Of a stretch of 64,000 nt of DNA, positions 54,060-61,833 are shown one piece after another. Under the pieces are notes generated by a model, which worked only from the letters and a program-made list of their open reading frames with translations, did no database searches and had not been told where the DNA came from. The DNA is taken from positions 62,001 through 126,000 of the forward strand of contig CAWJNE010000001.1 in NCBI GenBank assembly GCA_963844175.1, written 5' to 3'. Within the stretch, counting starts at the first letter, position 1, and every line of letters begins with the position of its first letter. The stretch comes from JALZMG01 sp963844175 (GTDB lineage: Bacteria; Actinomycetota; Acidimicrobiia; Acidimicrobiales; Ilumatobacteraceae). The position numbers and the translations under genes are program-made.

Positions 54060-54707
54060 CTACTCCAACAGCCCCTGGCGCATCGCCTCGGCCACCGCCG
54101 CGGCCCGGTCGGAGACCCCCAGCTTCTCGTAGAGCCGCTGGGTGTGGGTCTTCACCGTGCTCGCCCCGATGATCAGCTCGGCGGCCACCTCCGGGATGGA
54201 CAGCCCGCGAGCGAAGCCCTCCAGCACCTGACGCTCGCGCGCCGACAGGGCCGGGCCGCTCGGCTGCGAACGCAGGCGGATCTGGTCGGCGAGCCCGCCG
54301 GCGAGGCCGGCCGGGACGACCGTCTCGCCGCGCGCCACCTTGAGCACGGCCTCGACGATCTCCACTCGCCCGGCGTCCTTCGGCAGGTAGCCGGCGGCAC
54401 CCTCCTGCAGCGCCCCGAACACGATCGCCCCGTCGGTGTGGGCCGACAGCAGCAGGACGCGCGTCGCCAGCTGGTCGCGCACGACGGCGCGCACGACGGC
54501 GAGGCCGTCCAGGTCGGGCATCTGGTAGTCGACGAGGGCCACGTCGGGGAGCTCCCGCCGGATCACCTCGATCGCCTCCCGCCCGTCGGCGGCCTCGGCG
54601 ACGACGTCCACGCGACCGTCCTGGCCGAGCCCGCGGGTCACCCCGTCACGGAAGAAGGGGTGATCGTCGGCGACGACCACGCGCACCCGGGTGTTCGCCT
54701 CAGACAT
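54060..54707 (-). CDS. NarL/LuxR-family response regulator
   Basis: A 215-residue two-component response regulator. The receiver domain has DDHPFFRDGV (acidic pair) near residue 14, the phosphoacceptor Asp in VALVDYQMPDLDGLAV near residue 58, Ser in LLLSAHTDGAIVFG and Lys in GYLPKDAG. The LuxR-type HTH is LSARERQVLEGFARGLSIPEVAAELIIGASTVKTHTQRLYEKLGV. It is divergent from a HisKA_3-type kinase gene with 35 bp between starts, surely its partner. TACGCT 9 nt before ATG 54707 suggests a near-leaderless mRNA. Confidence 0.92.
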   Translation of the reverse strand: MSEANTRVRVVVADDHPFFRDGVTRGLGQDGRVDVVAEAADGREAIEVIRRELPDVALVDYQMPDLDGLAVVRAVVRDQLATRVLLLSAHTDGAIVFGALQEGAAGYLPKDAGRVEIVEAVLKVARGETVVPAGLAGGLADQIRLRSQPSGPALSARERQVLEGFARGLSIPEVAAELIIGASTVKTHTQRLYEKLGVSDRAAAVAEAMRQGLLE

Positions 54708-54742
54708 GGCTGGCGCAGCGTACTGCGCGAGAGGATGCGGCC

Positions 54743-55949
54743 ATGAGGGCGATCGCGGGGGCATCGGTCGGTGGTGCGGTCCTCGAGCACGCCAACCGCG
54801 GCGTGCGCATGCAGCTGCTGCTGCGCGTCGCGCTCGGCTGCCTTCATGGCGCTGACGATCGCCCTGGTGCCGCCCGTGCAGAGCACCACGTTGTGCGCGC
54901 TCATCGTCGGCGCCTACGCCGTCGGCGCGGTTGCGTTCGGGCTCTGGGCCTGGCGCGGCGGTGCCGTCGTCGCCCGCTGGGCGTGGCTCGGGCTGTTCGT
55001 CGACCTGGCCGTGCTGGCCACCGTGACGCTGGTTGCCGGCGTCGACGCCAACGAGAGCTGGACGTCCGACGTCCTCGTCAACGGCTTCTTCGTCATCCCG
55101 GTGCTCGCCGCCACCCAGCTGCGCCCGATCGTCTGCGCCGCGGTCGTCATCCCGACGATCGTCGCCTACGCGGTGTCCAGCGTGGCGACCCAGTCGGCGA
55201 ACGAGGAGCCATCGGTCTCCATCGTCCTGCGGACGTTGGTGCTCGCCGGGCTGGGCGCCGGGTGCGTGCGCCTGTCCGCCATCCAACGATCACGGGTGGC
55301 CGCGATCGCCCGGCTGCTCGAGGATCGCACGGCGCTGCTCGACGACCTCGTGCAGGTCGAGGATCACCAGCGCCGCGAGCTCTCCGAACGCCTGCACGAC
55401 GGAGCGCTGCAGTACGTGCTGGGTGCCCGACTCGACCTCGACGACGTGCGCGACGGCGCCGATCCCGATGCCGTGGCGCGCATCGAGCGGGCGCTGACGG
55501 AGTCGTCGCAGCTGCTCCGCTCGACCGTCACCGAGTTGCACCCGGCCGTGCTCGAGCAGGCCGGCCTGGCCCGCGCCGTCACCGACCTCGCCCACTCCCA
55601 GGGTCGAGGCGGGCTGGTCATCGACGTCGATGTCGACGCCTGGCCCGAAGGGACGCGCACGCCGGTCGACCCGTTGCTGTTCGGCGCCGCTCGAGAGCTG
55701 CTCGGCAACGTCGTCAAACACGCCGGCGCCAGCAGCGCGCGCATCACGCTCGGGCTCGACGACGGGTGGGCGCGCCTCGAGGTCGTGGACGACGGGCGCG
55801 GGATCGGCGCCGGCGACCAGGAGCGCAGCATCGACCGAGGCCACATCGGGCTGCACGCCCAGACGCGGCGGCTGGAAGCGGCCGGCGGCACGCTGACCGT
55901 CACGGGCAGCCCATCGGGCACGATCGCCGTCGCCGAGGTGCCGATCTGA
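54743..55949 (+). pseudogene. NarX/DegS-type sensor histidine kinase, split by a +1 frameshift near its start
   Basis: A ~401-residue sensor kinase. The first ~32 residues are in one frame (VLEHANRGVRMQLLLRVAL), and the rest resumes one base later as AAFMALTIALVPPVQSTTLCAL. Four to five membrane segments follow, then the HisKA_3 phosphoacceptor His in RRELSERLHDGALQYVLGARL near residue 215 and the HATPase boxes GAARELLGNVVKHAGA (N-box) and VVDDGRGIG...GHIGLHAQTRRLEAAGG (G-boxes). Removing one G near 54,836-54,841 joins the two parts. If genuine, translation would need an internal start; otherwise it is a sequence error. Confidence 0.78.
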
Positions 55950-56014
55950 TCGGCCGCAGCGGCCGATCTGTGAGTTGAACGGGCGGATGTGAGCCGGCTC
56001 AGCTCACAGATCGG
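55948..56014. terminator. Two overlapping, mutually exclusive hairpins between converging kinase and rho genes
   Basis: Hairpin one: GATCGGCCGC (55948-55957) with GCGGCCGATC (55959-55968), beginning inside the kinase stop. Hairpin two: CCGATCTGTGAG (55963-55974) with CTCACAGATCGG (56003-56014), ending 4 nt before the rho stop. They share 55963-55968, so only one can form at a time. Likely bidirectional termination; no T-run. Confidence 0.5.
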
Positions 56015-56018
56015 CGCC

Positions 56019-57845
56019 CTACATGGACGGTTGCTTGGCGATCTCGTTGAGGAATTCGTCGTTGGTCCGGAACGTCTTCAGACGATCCATCAGCAGCTCC
56101 AGACCCGGGGCGGCGTTGCCGTCGGCGGCGAGACCCGAGAGCACCCGCCGCAGCTTCCAGATCATCTGCAGCTGCTTGCGGTCGAAGAGCAGCTCCTCGT
56201 GGCGGGTGCTCGACGCGTCGACGTCGATCGCCGGGTAGATCCGCCGCTCGGCCAAGCGCCGGTCGAGGCGCAGCTCGAGGTTGCCGGTGCCCTTGAACTC
56301 CTCGAAGATCGCGTCGTCCATGCGGCTGTTCGTGTCCACCAGGGCCGTGGCGAGGATGGTCAGCGAGCCGCCCTCCTCGACGTTGCGGGCGGCGCCGAAG
56401 AACTTCTTCGGCGGGTACAGCGCGCCGGCGTCGATGCCGCCGGACAGGATGCGCCCGCTGGCCGGGGCGGCGAGGTTGTAGGCGCGGGACAGACGGGTGA
56501 TCCCGTCGAGGATCACCACGACGTCCTCGCCCTGCTCGACGAGCCGCTTGGCCTTCTCGATGGCCAGCTCGGCGACGTGGGTGTGCTCGTCGCTCGGCCG
56601 GTCGAACGTGGACGAGATGACTTCGCCCTTGACCGTGCGGCGCATGTCGGTGACCTCTTCGGGGCGCTCGTCGATGAGCAGCACGATGAGCTTGACCTCG
56701 GGGTTGTTGACCTCGATCGACGTGGCGATGGTCTTCATCACGAACGTCTTGCCGGCCTTGGGCGGCGAGACGATGAGCCCGCGCTGGCCCTTGCCGATCG
56801 GGGCGACGAGGTCGATGATCCGAGCCGTCATGTTGGTCGGATCGGCCGGGTTCTCGAGGCGCAGCTTCTCGTCCGGGAACAGGGCCGTGAGGTCCTCGAA
56901 CCGCGGGCGGCGCTTGGCCGCTTCCGGGTCGCCCCCGTTGACGGTGCGCACCTCGAGCAGGGCCGGGTTCTTCTCGTTGCGGGCGGCTGGCCGGCTCATG
57001 CCGGTGATGTGGTCACCCCGGCGCAGGCCGTACTGGCGGGCCAGCTTGACCGGGATGTAGGCGTCGTCGCGGCTGGCGAGGTACCCCTTGACGCGCACGA
57101 AGCCGTAGCCCTCGTCGCGCATGTCCAGGTACCCGCTGACCTCGACCGGTTCGTTGCTGACGCCTTCCTCGCTCGGCTCGACGTCGAGGGCTCCGGCGTC
57201 GTCGCCCTGCGGTCCGTCGACGCCACGCGCCCCGCCCTTGCGGCGGCGCCGGCGGCGCCGGTTGCGGCCCTCGCCGTCGTCGGCGCCGTCGTTGCCGCCT
57301 TGACCCTGACCCTGACCCTGACCCTGCCCCTGGCGACCACCCTGGCGGTCCCCACCGCCCTGCTGGCGCCCGGGCTGACGATCCTGGCGGCGTTCGCCCG
57401 CGGCGGGTCGCCCGGAGGGGGTGCTGACCAAGCCCTCGTTGGCGGCGGCCGTCACCTCGTCGACGGCTTCGTCGATTGCCGCGGCGATGCCGTCCTCCAC
57501 GGTCGGCTCACTCGCCGTGGCGGTGTCGCCGTCACTCGCCGACAGCTCCCACTCGGCCGGTGGCTCGTCGAAGAGCACGGGCTCGGGCGGAGGTGGCGCG
57601 GCGGCGTCCCCATTGCTGCCGTTGACGGTGACGGGTGGTGTCGCCGAGCCGTTCGTCGGCACGGCGTCGACCACGACGGCGGCCACGGCCGGGGCCGACC
57701 CGCCGGTCGACTCCAGGATCTGGTCGATGATGTCGGACTTCTTGGTCCGGCTGCTGGCCTTCACGCCGAGCGCCTTGGCGATCGCCAAGAGCTGGTCCTT
57801 GTCCTTCGATTCCAGGACGGACTGTTCGAGTGCCTCTGCGGCCAC
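56019..57845 (-). CDS. rho: Transcription termination factor Rho, with long Arg/Gly-rich insertion
   Basis: A 608-residue hexameric RNA translocase that terminates transcription. The N-terminal Rho-N helices (LAIAKALGVKASSRTKKSDIIDQIL) are followed by a ~200-residue low-complexity insertion: acidic/Pro-rich, then Gln/Gly/Arg-rich with (GQ)5 and RRRRRRR tracts. Then comes the RNA-binding cold-shock-like domain DEGYGFVRVKGYLAS near residue 248 and the ATPase core with SPPKAGKTFVMK near residue 362 and ILDGITRLSRAYNLA. Such insertions are typical of high-GC actinobacterial Rho. GTG 57845 has AAGAGG 5 nt upstream. Confidence 0.95.
   Translation of the reverse strand: MAAEALEQSVLESKDKDQLLAIAKALGVKASSRTKKSDIIDQILESTGGSAPAVAAVVVDAVPTNGSATPPVTVNGSNGDAAAPPPPEPVLFDEPPAEWELSASDGDTATASEPTVEDGIAAAIDEAVDEVTAAANEGLVSTPSGRPAAGERRQDRQPGRQQGGGDRQGGRQGQGQGQGQGQGGNDGADDGEGRNRRRRRRRKGGARGVDGPQGDDAGALDVEPSEEGVSNEPVEVSGYLDMRDEGYGFVRVKGYLASRDDAYIPVKLARQYGLRRGDHITGMSRPAARNEKNPALLEVRTVNGGDPEAAKRRPRFEDLTALFPDEKLRLENPADPTNMTARIIDLVAPIGKGQRGLIVSPPKAGKTFVMKTIATSIEVNNPEVKLIVLLIDERPEEVTDMRRTVKGEVISSTFDRPSDEHTHVAELAIEKAKRLVEQGEDVVVILDGITRLSRAYNLAAPASGRILSGGIDAGALYPPKKFFGAARNVEEGGSLTILATALVDTNSRMDDAIFEEFKGTGNLELRLDRRLAERRIYPAIDVDASSTRHEELLFDRKQLQMIWKLRRVLSGLAADGNAAPGLELLMDRLKTFRTNDEFLNEIAKQPSM
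57304..57330 (-). other. (GGGTCA)n tract in rho, G-quadruplex-capable
   Basis: On the rho coding strand five G-runs (GGGG, then four GGG) are separated by loops of 2-3 nt, encoding the (Gln-Gly) stretch of the insertion. This satisfies G3+N1-7 four-fold spacing for an intramolecular quadruplex in the rho mRNA and the non-template strand. Confidence 0.65.
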
Positions 57846-58004
57846 GAGTACCTCTTCTCCGGTACGGGGTCCGTGAGGGGCAACGTGATCGGTGACTCGG
57901 GAACCCGCCCGATCCGTCGATGCGCCCCACGGAGATGGATCGCTCCCGTGCAGCACGCCTGGGGGGACGTGGAACGGGGTCGGCCTGGCGAACCAGGTGG
58001 CCAC

Positions 58005-58033
58005 AGGCTATCGACCAAGGACCCGCCACACAA
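58005..58033 (-). promoter_or_regulatory. Candidate rho promoter TTGTGT-N17-TAGCCT
   Basis: On the minus strand TTGTGT (58033-58028), 17 nt, TAGCCT (58010-58005). The transcript would have a leader of about 155 nt before GTG 57845, long compared with the leaderless genes nearby. A long rho leader would fit autoregulation by Rho. Confidence 0.45.
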
Positions 58034-58052
58034 ACATCCCCCACCAGACGCC

Positions 58053-58058
58053 TAGAGT
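58053..58058 (+). promoter_or_regulatory. Candidate -10 box TAGAGT of the SDR gene
   Basis: TAGAGT lies 32 nt before ATG 58091, leaving a short leader with GGGAGG 5-6 nt ahead of the start. No convincing -35. Confidence 0.35.
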
Positions 58059-58090
58059 CCGCACCTGCTGGCGAGGCAGGGAGGACGACG

Positions 58091-58867
58091 ATGACCGGTC
58101 GTCGGTTGGACGGCAAGGTCGCACTGATCACCGGCGCGTCGGCCGGGCTCGGTCGTGTCGCCGCCGAGCTGTTCGCCGCCGAAGGTGCGGCCGTGGTGAT
58201 CGCCGATCGGGACGACGGCAATGAGGTGGTGGCGGCGATCGAGTCCGCCGGCGGGCGGGCCCGCTACGTCGCCACCGACGTGACCGACGACGCCAGCGTG
58301 GCGGCCGCGGTGGGCGGCGCCGTGTCGACCTTCGGTGGCCTGCACGTCCTGTACAACAACGCCGGCGTCTCGCCGGCCGACGACGACGGGCCCGAGCAGA
58401 CGTCGGACGAGACGTGGCGCACCGTGCTCGACGTCAACGTGACGGGGGTGGCTCGGTGCTGTCGCCACGGCATCCCCGCGCTCCTCGCCGCCGGCGGCGG
58501 GAGCATCGTCAACGTCGCTTCCTTCGTCGCCCACATGGGGGCGGCCACCCCGCAGATCGCCTACACCTCCTCCAAGGGCGCCGTCGTGGCGATGACGCGG
58601 GAGATCGCCACGATCTACGCCCGCCAGGGCATCCGGGTGAACGCGCTGTGCCCCGGGCCCGTCCTCACGCCGCTGCTGGCGAAGTTCCTGTCCGACGACG
58701 CTCGCCGGCGGCGCCGCCTGGTGCACATCCCGATGGGGCGGTTCGGCGAGCCGATCGAGATCGCCCGGGCGGCACTGTTCCTGGCCTCTGACGAGTCGTC
58801 GTTCATGACCGGCCAATCCCTGATCGTCGACGGTGGCATCACGGCCGCCTACACCACCCCCGAGTGA
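58091..58867 (+). CDS. Short-chain dehydrogenase/reductase (FabG/glucose-dehydrogenase-like)
   Basis: A 258-residue classical SDR. It has TGASAGLGRVAAELF near residue 15, Asp at VVIADRDDG (NAD preference) near residue 37, LYNNAGVSP near residue 89, catalytic SFVAHMGAATPQIAYTSSKGA near residue 141, and the C-terminal FMTGQSLIVDGGITAAY. The overall form matches 3-oxoacyl or sugar/alcohol dehydrogenases; substrate unknown. ATG 58091 has GGGAGG upstream. A leader peptide and glutamine synthetase relative follow. Confidence 0.88.
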   Translation: MTGRRLDGKVALITGASAGLGRVAAELFAAEGAAVVIADRDDGNEVVAAIESAGGRARYVATDVTDDASVAAAVGGAVSTFGGLHVLYNNAGVSPADDDGPEQTSDETWRTVLDVNVTGVARCCRHGIPALLAAGGGSIVNVASFVAHMGAATPQIAYTSSKGAVVAMTREIATIYARQGIRVNALCPGPVLTPLLAKFLSDDARRRRRLVHIPMGRFGEPIEIARAALFLASDESSFMTGQSLIVDGGITAAYTTPE

Positions 58868-58884
58868 ACGAACGCATCGGCAGT

Positions 58885-58940
58885 GTGAGCGAGCATCCGG
58901 GGTGGCCTCCCGAAGTAACGGCCGAACCAAGCGAGCGAAC
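58885..58940 (+). repeat. 56-bp start-codon element (SERT element), copy 3
   Basis: Begins GTGAGCGAGC and ends CAAGCGAGCGAAC, exactly 56 bp, plus strand. It is followed by GATCGTC, as is copy 1. Only the middle 33 bp vary among the three copies. This copy does not overlap the stop of the preceding SDR gene, which ends 17 nt earlier. Confidence 0.7.
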
Positions 58941-58950
58941 GATCGTCTGA
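58885..58950 (+). CDS. 21-residue leader peptide coupled to the glutamine synthetase-like gene
   Basis: GTG 58885 opens a 22-codon frame (MSEHPGWPPE...EPSERTIV) that ends in TGA at 58948-58950. The last base of this stop is the first of the ATG of the next gene (TGATG). It is encoded by the 56-bp element plus GATCGTC. The same SERTIV peptide begins the hydrolase at 19,466, but there the frame runs on without a stop. Role as a coupling or attenuation leader is inferred. Confidence 0.5.
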   Translation: MSEHPGWPPEVTAEPSERTIV

Positions 58951-60332
58951 TGTCGCCCAACGTCCACGTCCCACCCGAGCAGCTCGAGGGCGACATCCGC
59001 GGTGGCGACATCGACACCGTCATCGTCGGCTTCCCCGACCACCACGGGCGCCTGATCGGCAAGCGCACCGACGGCGAGTTCTACCTGGATGCCGTCGTCC
59101 GTTCGGGAACCGAGAACTGCGACTACCTGCTCGCCTGCGACCTCGACGACACGCCGATCCCCGGATTCCGATGGTCCAGCTACGAGCAGGGCTACGGCGA
59201 CATGCGCGGGGTCGTCGACAGCACGACCATCCGGTACCTACCGTGGCTCGACCGCACCGCGGTCGTGTTGGTCGACCTCGTCGAGGTCGACTCGGACGAG
59301 CCGGTCGAGGTCTCGCCACGACGGATCTTGCGGCGCCAGGTCGCCGCGGCGGCCGAGCTCGGATTCGTCCCGATGGTCGGCAGCGAGGTCGAGTTCTTCC
59401 TGTTCGCGGAGCCGACCGACGTCGCCAAGGCGCACGGCTACCGAGACCTGACGCCGGGCTCATCGTGGGTCCAGGACTACGACATCCTCCAGACGACGCG
59501 CCAGGAGGACGTGATCGGCGCGATCCGCCGCGGCCTGCGGGACGCCGGGTTTCCGGTCGAGTTCTCCAAGGGCGAGGCGGGACGCGGCCAGCACGAGCTG
59601 AACCTGACCTTCCAGGACGCGCTGGAGATGGCCGACACGACGCTCGTGTTCAAGAACGCGGTCAAGGAGATCGCCGCCCAACACGGTCGGTCGGCCACGT
59701 TCATGGCCAAGCCGCACTTCGATGACAGCGGCTCGAGCGGGCACATCCACTCCAGCTTGTGGGCGACCGACGGCTCCGGAAGCCTCATGCCTGCGGGTCA
59801 CGGCGAGGCGGGACCGGAGATGAGCGAGCTGTTCCGGTGGTACCTCGGAGGGCTCCTGGCCACGGCGGGCGAGCTGTCGTTGCTGTTCGCCCCGAACGTC
59901 AACAGCTACAAGCGCTTCCAGCCCGGGAGCTGGGCGCCAACGGCCATCGGCTGGGACACCGACAACCGGACGCTCGGGTTCCGCGTCGTCGGCCACGGCC
60001 AGGGGCTGCGCGTCGAGTCGCGCATCCCCGGCGCCGACGCCAACGCCTACCACGCCTTCGCTGCGACCATCGCCGGCGGCCTGCACGGCATCCGCCATCG
60101 GATCGAGCCGCCGGCGGCCTACCGGGGCAACGGTTACGCCGCCACCGACCTGCCGCGCGTGCCGTCGACGTTCGCCGAGGCCATCGAGTGTTGGCGCTCG
60201 AGCGCCGTGGCGGTCGAGCTGTTCGGCGAGGACGTGCACCACCACGTGCTGACCCACGCCGAGTTCGAGTGGCGGGCGTTCAACGCTGCGGTGACCGACT
60301 GGGAGCGCCACCGCTACTTCGACCGGATCTGA
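58950..60332 (+). CDS. Glutamine synthetase-superfamily enzyme (GlnA3/PuuA-like)
   Basis: A 460-residue member of the GS superfamily. Metal/ATP-site motifs are VGSEVEFFLF near residue 144, EAGRGQHELNLTF near residue 210, KPHFDDSGSSGHIHSSLW near residue 252, APNVNSYKRFQPGSWAPT near residue 313 and RVESRIPGADANAYHAFAA near residue 352. It lacks the adenylylation-type Tyr loop of the housekeeping GlnA-I and has the divergent N-terminus of gamma-glutamyl-polyamine or -ethanolamine synthetases. The amine substrate is not shown. ATG 58950 is fixed by the TGATG overlap with the leader peptide. Confidence 0.82.
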   Translation: MSPNVHVPPEQLEGDIRGGDIDTVIVGFPDHHGRLIGKRTDGEFYLDAVVRSGTENCDYLLACDLDDTPIPGFRWSSYEQGYGDMRGVVDSTTIRYLPWLDRTAVVLVDLVEVDSDEPVEVSPRRILRRQVAAAAELGFVPMVGSEVEFFLFAEPTDVAKAHGYRDLTPGSSWVQDYDILQTTRQEDVIGAIRRGLRDAGFPVEFSKGEAGRGQHELNLTFQDALEMADTTLVFKNAVKEIAAQHGRSATFMAKPHFDDSGSSGHIHSSLWATDGSGSLMPAGHGEAGPEMSELFRWYLGGLLATAGELSLLFAPNVNSYKRFQPGSWAPTAIGWDTDNRTLGFRVVGHGQGLRVESRIPGADANAYHAFAATIAGGLHGIRHRIEPPAAYRGNGYAATDLPRVPSTFAEAIECWRSSAVAVELFGEDVHHHVLTHAEFEWRAFNAAVTDWERHRYFDRI

Positions 60333-60336
60333 GCAT

Positions 60337-60414
60337 CCGAGGGTTTGCTGCATCGGAGGGCTAGGTGCGGGGAAGCCCCGCAGCAAACCCTCGGAGGCAG
60401 GAAACCCTCCGATG
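60337..60414. repeat. Interlocked inverted-repeat element, copy 2
   Basis: Arms in order: L1 CCGAGGGTTTGCTGC (60337-60351), L2 CATCGGAGGG (60351-60360), R1 GCAGCAAACCCTCGG (60380-60394), R2 CCCTCCGATG (60405-60414). L1 pairs with R1 and L2 with R2; a central hairpin TGCGGGG-AAG-CCCCGCA (60366-60382) lies between. Compared with copy 1 the CATCGG and CATCCG arms have exchanged places, and pairing is kept. It lies between the converging GS-like and thrC genes. Confidence 0.75.
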
Positions 60415-60443
60415 GGGGTGCGTGGAACGCGAGGGCTGGAGGG

Positions 60444-61829
60444 TCAGGTCGTTGCCGCGAGGTGAGCGACGAGGTCCTCCACCGTGGCCAGGTCGTTGGG
60501 CACGACCTCGGTGTGCTCCGGCCGCTCCATCAGGTCGGCGAGGTCGGGCGGGAGCGGCGAGCGGACCCCGGTCGCCAGCTCGACGGCGTGCGGGAACTTC
60601 GCCGGGTGGGCGGTGGCCATCGAGACGATCGGGCGGTCGGGAGCGCCGAACCGGCGAGCCGCTGCGGTACCCGTGGCCGTGTGCGGGTCGATCAGCATCC
60701 CCGTCTCGGCGTGCACCCGGCGCATCTCGTCGATGGTCTCGGCATCGTCCACCGCTGACGCCCGGAAGGCGCCGTCGATCCACCGCGCCCTGCGCTCCGG
60801 ATCGACGTCCAGCCGACCCGAGGCCCGGAAGCGGTCGAGCTGCTCAGCGGTGCGCAGACCGTCGCTGTCGTTCATCACCCACAGCATCCGCTCGAAGTTC
60901 GACGACACCTCGATGTCCATGCTCGGGCTGAGCGTGGGCACCACACCCGCCGTCGACATGTCGTCGTCGTTGACGAACCGGGCGAGGATGTCGTTGGCGT
61001 TGGTGGCGACGATGAAGTCGGTGATCGGCGCGCCCATCCGCCGTGCGACCCAACCTGCGAAGACGTTGCCGAAGTTGCCGGTCGGCACGCACGCCGTGAT
61101 CGGCCCGGCCAAGGTTCGGGCGGCCGTCACGTAGTAGACGACCTGGGCCATCACTCGGGCCCAGTTGATGGAGTTGACGGCCGTGAGGCGCATCCGCTCC
61201 CGGAACGGGGCGTCGTTGAACATCGCCTTGACGAGGTCCTGGCAGTCGTCGAACGTCCCCTCGACGGCCACGGCGCGGATGTTCGGTGCGTCGACGGTCG
61301 TCATCTGGCGGCGCTGGACGTCGCTCGTGCACCCGTACGGGTAGAGGATGACGGCGTCGACGTACTGGCACCCGCGCACGGCCTCGATCGCCGCCGAGCC
61401 GGTGTCGCCGCTGGTGGCGCCGACGATCATGACCCGGTCGCCACGGGCCCGCAGGACGTGGTCGAACATCCGCCCGACGAGCTGCAGCGCGAGGTCTTTG
61501 AAGGCCAGCGTCGGGCCGTGGAACAACTCGGCCAGCCATTGCCGATCGTCGATCTGGACCAGTGGGACGACAGCCGGGTGGCGGAAGGTGGCGTAGGCGT
61601 CGTCGCACATCCGGCCCAGCTCGGCCGCCGGGATCTCGTCACCGACGAACGGCGAGATCACGCGGTGAGCGAGGGCGGCGTAGGAGCCGGCGGCGTCGAG
61701 CTCGGCGGCAGGCGGCAGCAGCGGCCACTCGGCGGGGACGTACAGCCCGCCGTCGGTGGCCAACCCGGCCAGCAGGACGTCGGCGAACCCGAGCTCGGGC
61801 GCCCGACCGCGGGTCGAGACGTAGCGCAC
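60444..61829 (-). CDS. thrC: Threonine synthase
   Basis: A 461-residue PLP enzyme that makes threonine from O-phosphohomoserine. The N-terminus MRYVSTRGRAPELGFADVLLAGLATDGGLYVP is characteristic of the long threonine synthase class; the PLP lysine is in FHGPTLAFKDLALQLVGR near residue 112, and the phosphate loop is SGDTGSAAIEA near residue 143 with CVPTGNFGNVFAGW near residue 240. GTG 61829 lies 4 nt after the hom stop. thrB, which would supply the substrate, is not adjacent. Confidence 0.95.
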   Translation of the reverse strand: MRYVSTRGRAPELGFADVLLAGLATDGGLYVPAEWPLLPPAAELDAAGSYAALAHRVISPFVGDEIPAAELGRMCDDAYATFRHPAVVPLVQIDDRQWLAELFHGPTLAFKDLALQLVGRMFDHVLRARGDRVMIVGATSGDTGSAAIEAVRGCQYVDAVILYPYGCTSDVQRRQMTTVDAPNIRAVAVEGTFDDCQDLVKAMFNDAPFRERMRLTAVNSINWARVMAQVVYYVTAARTLAGPITACVPTGNFGNVFAGWVARRMGAPITDFIVATNANDILARFVNDDDMSTAGVVPTLSPSMDIEVSSNFERMLWVMNDSDGLRTAEQLDRFRASGRLDVDPERRARWIDGAFRASAVDDAETIDEMRRVHAETGMLIDPHTATGTAAARRFGAPDRPIVSMATAHPAKFPHAVELATGVRSPLPPDLADLMERPEHTEVVPNDLATVEDLVAHLAATT

Positions 61830-61833
61830 GGCG

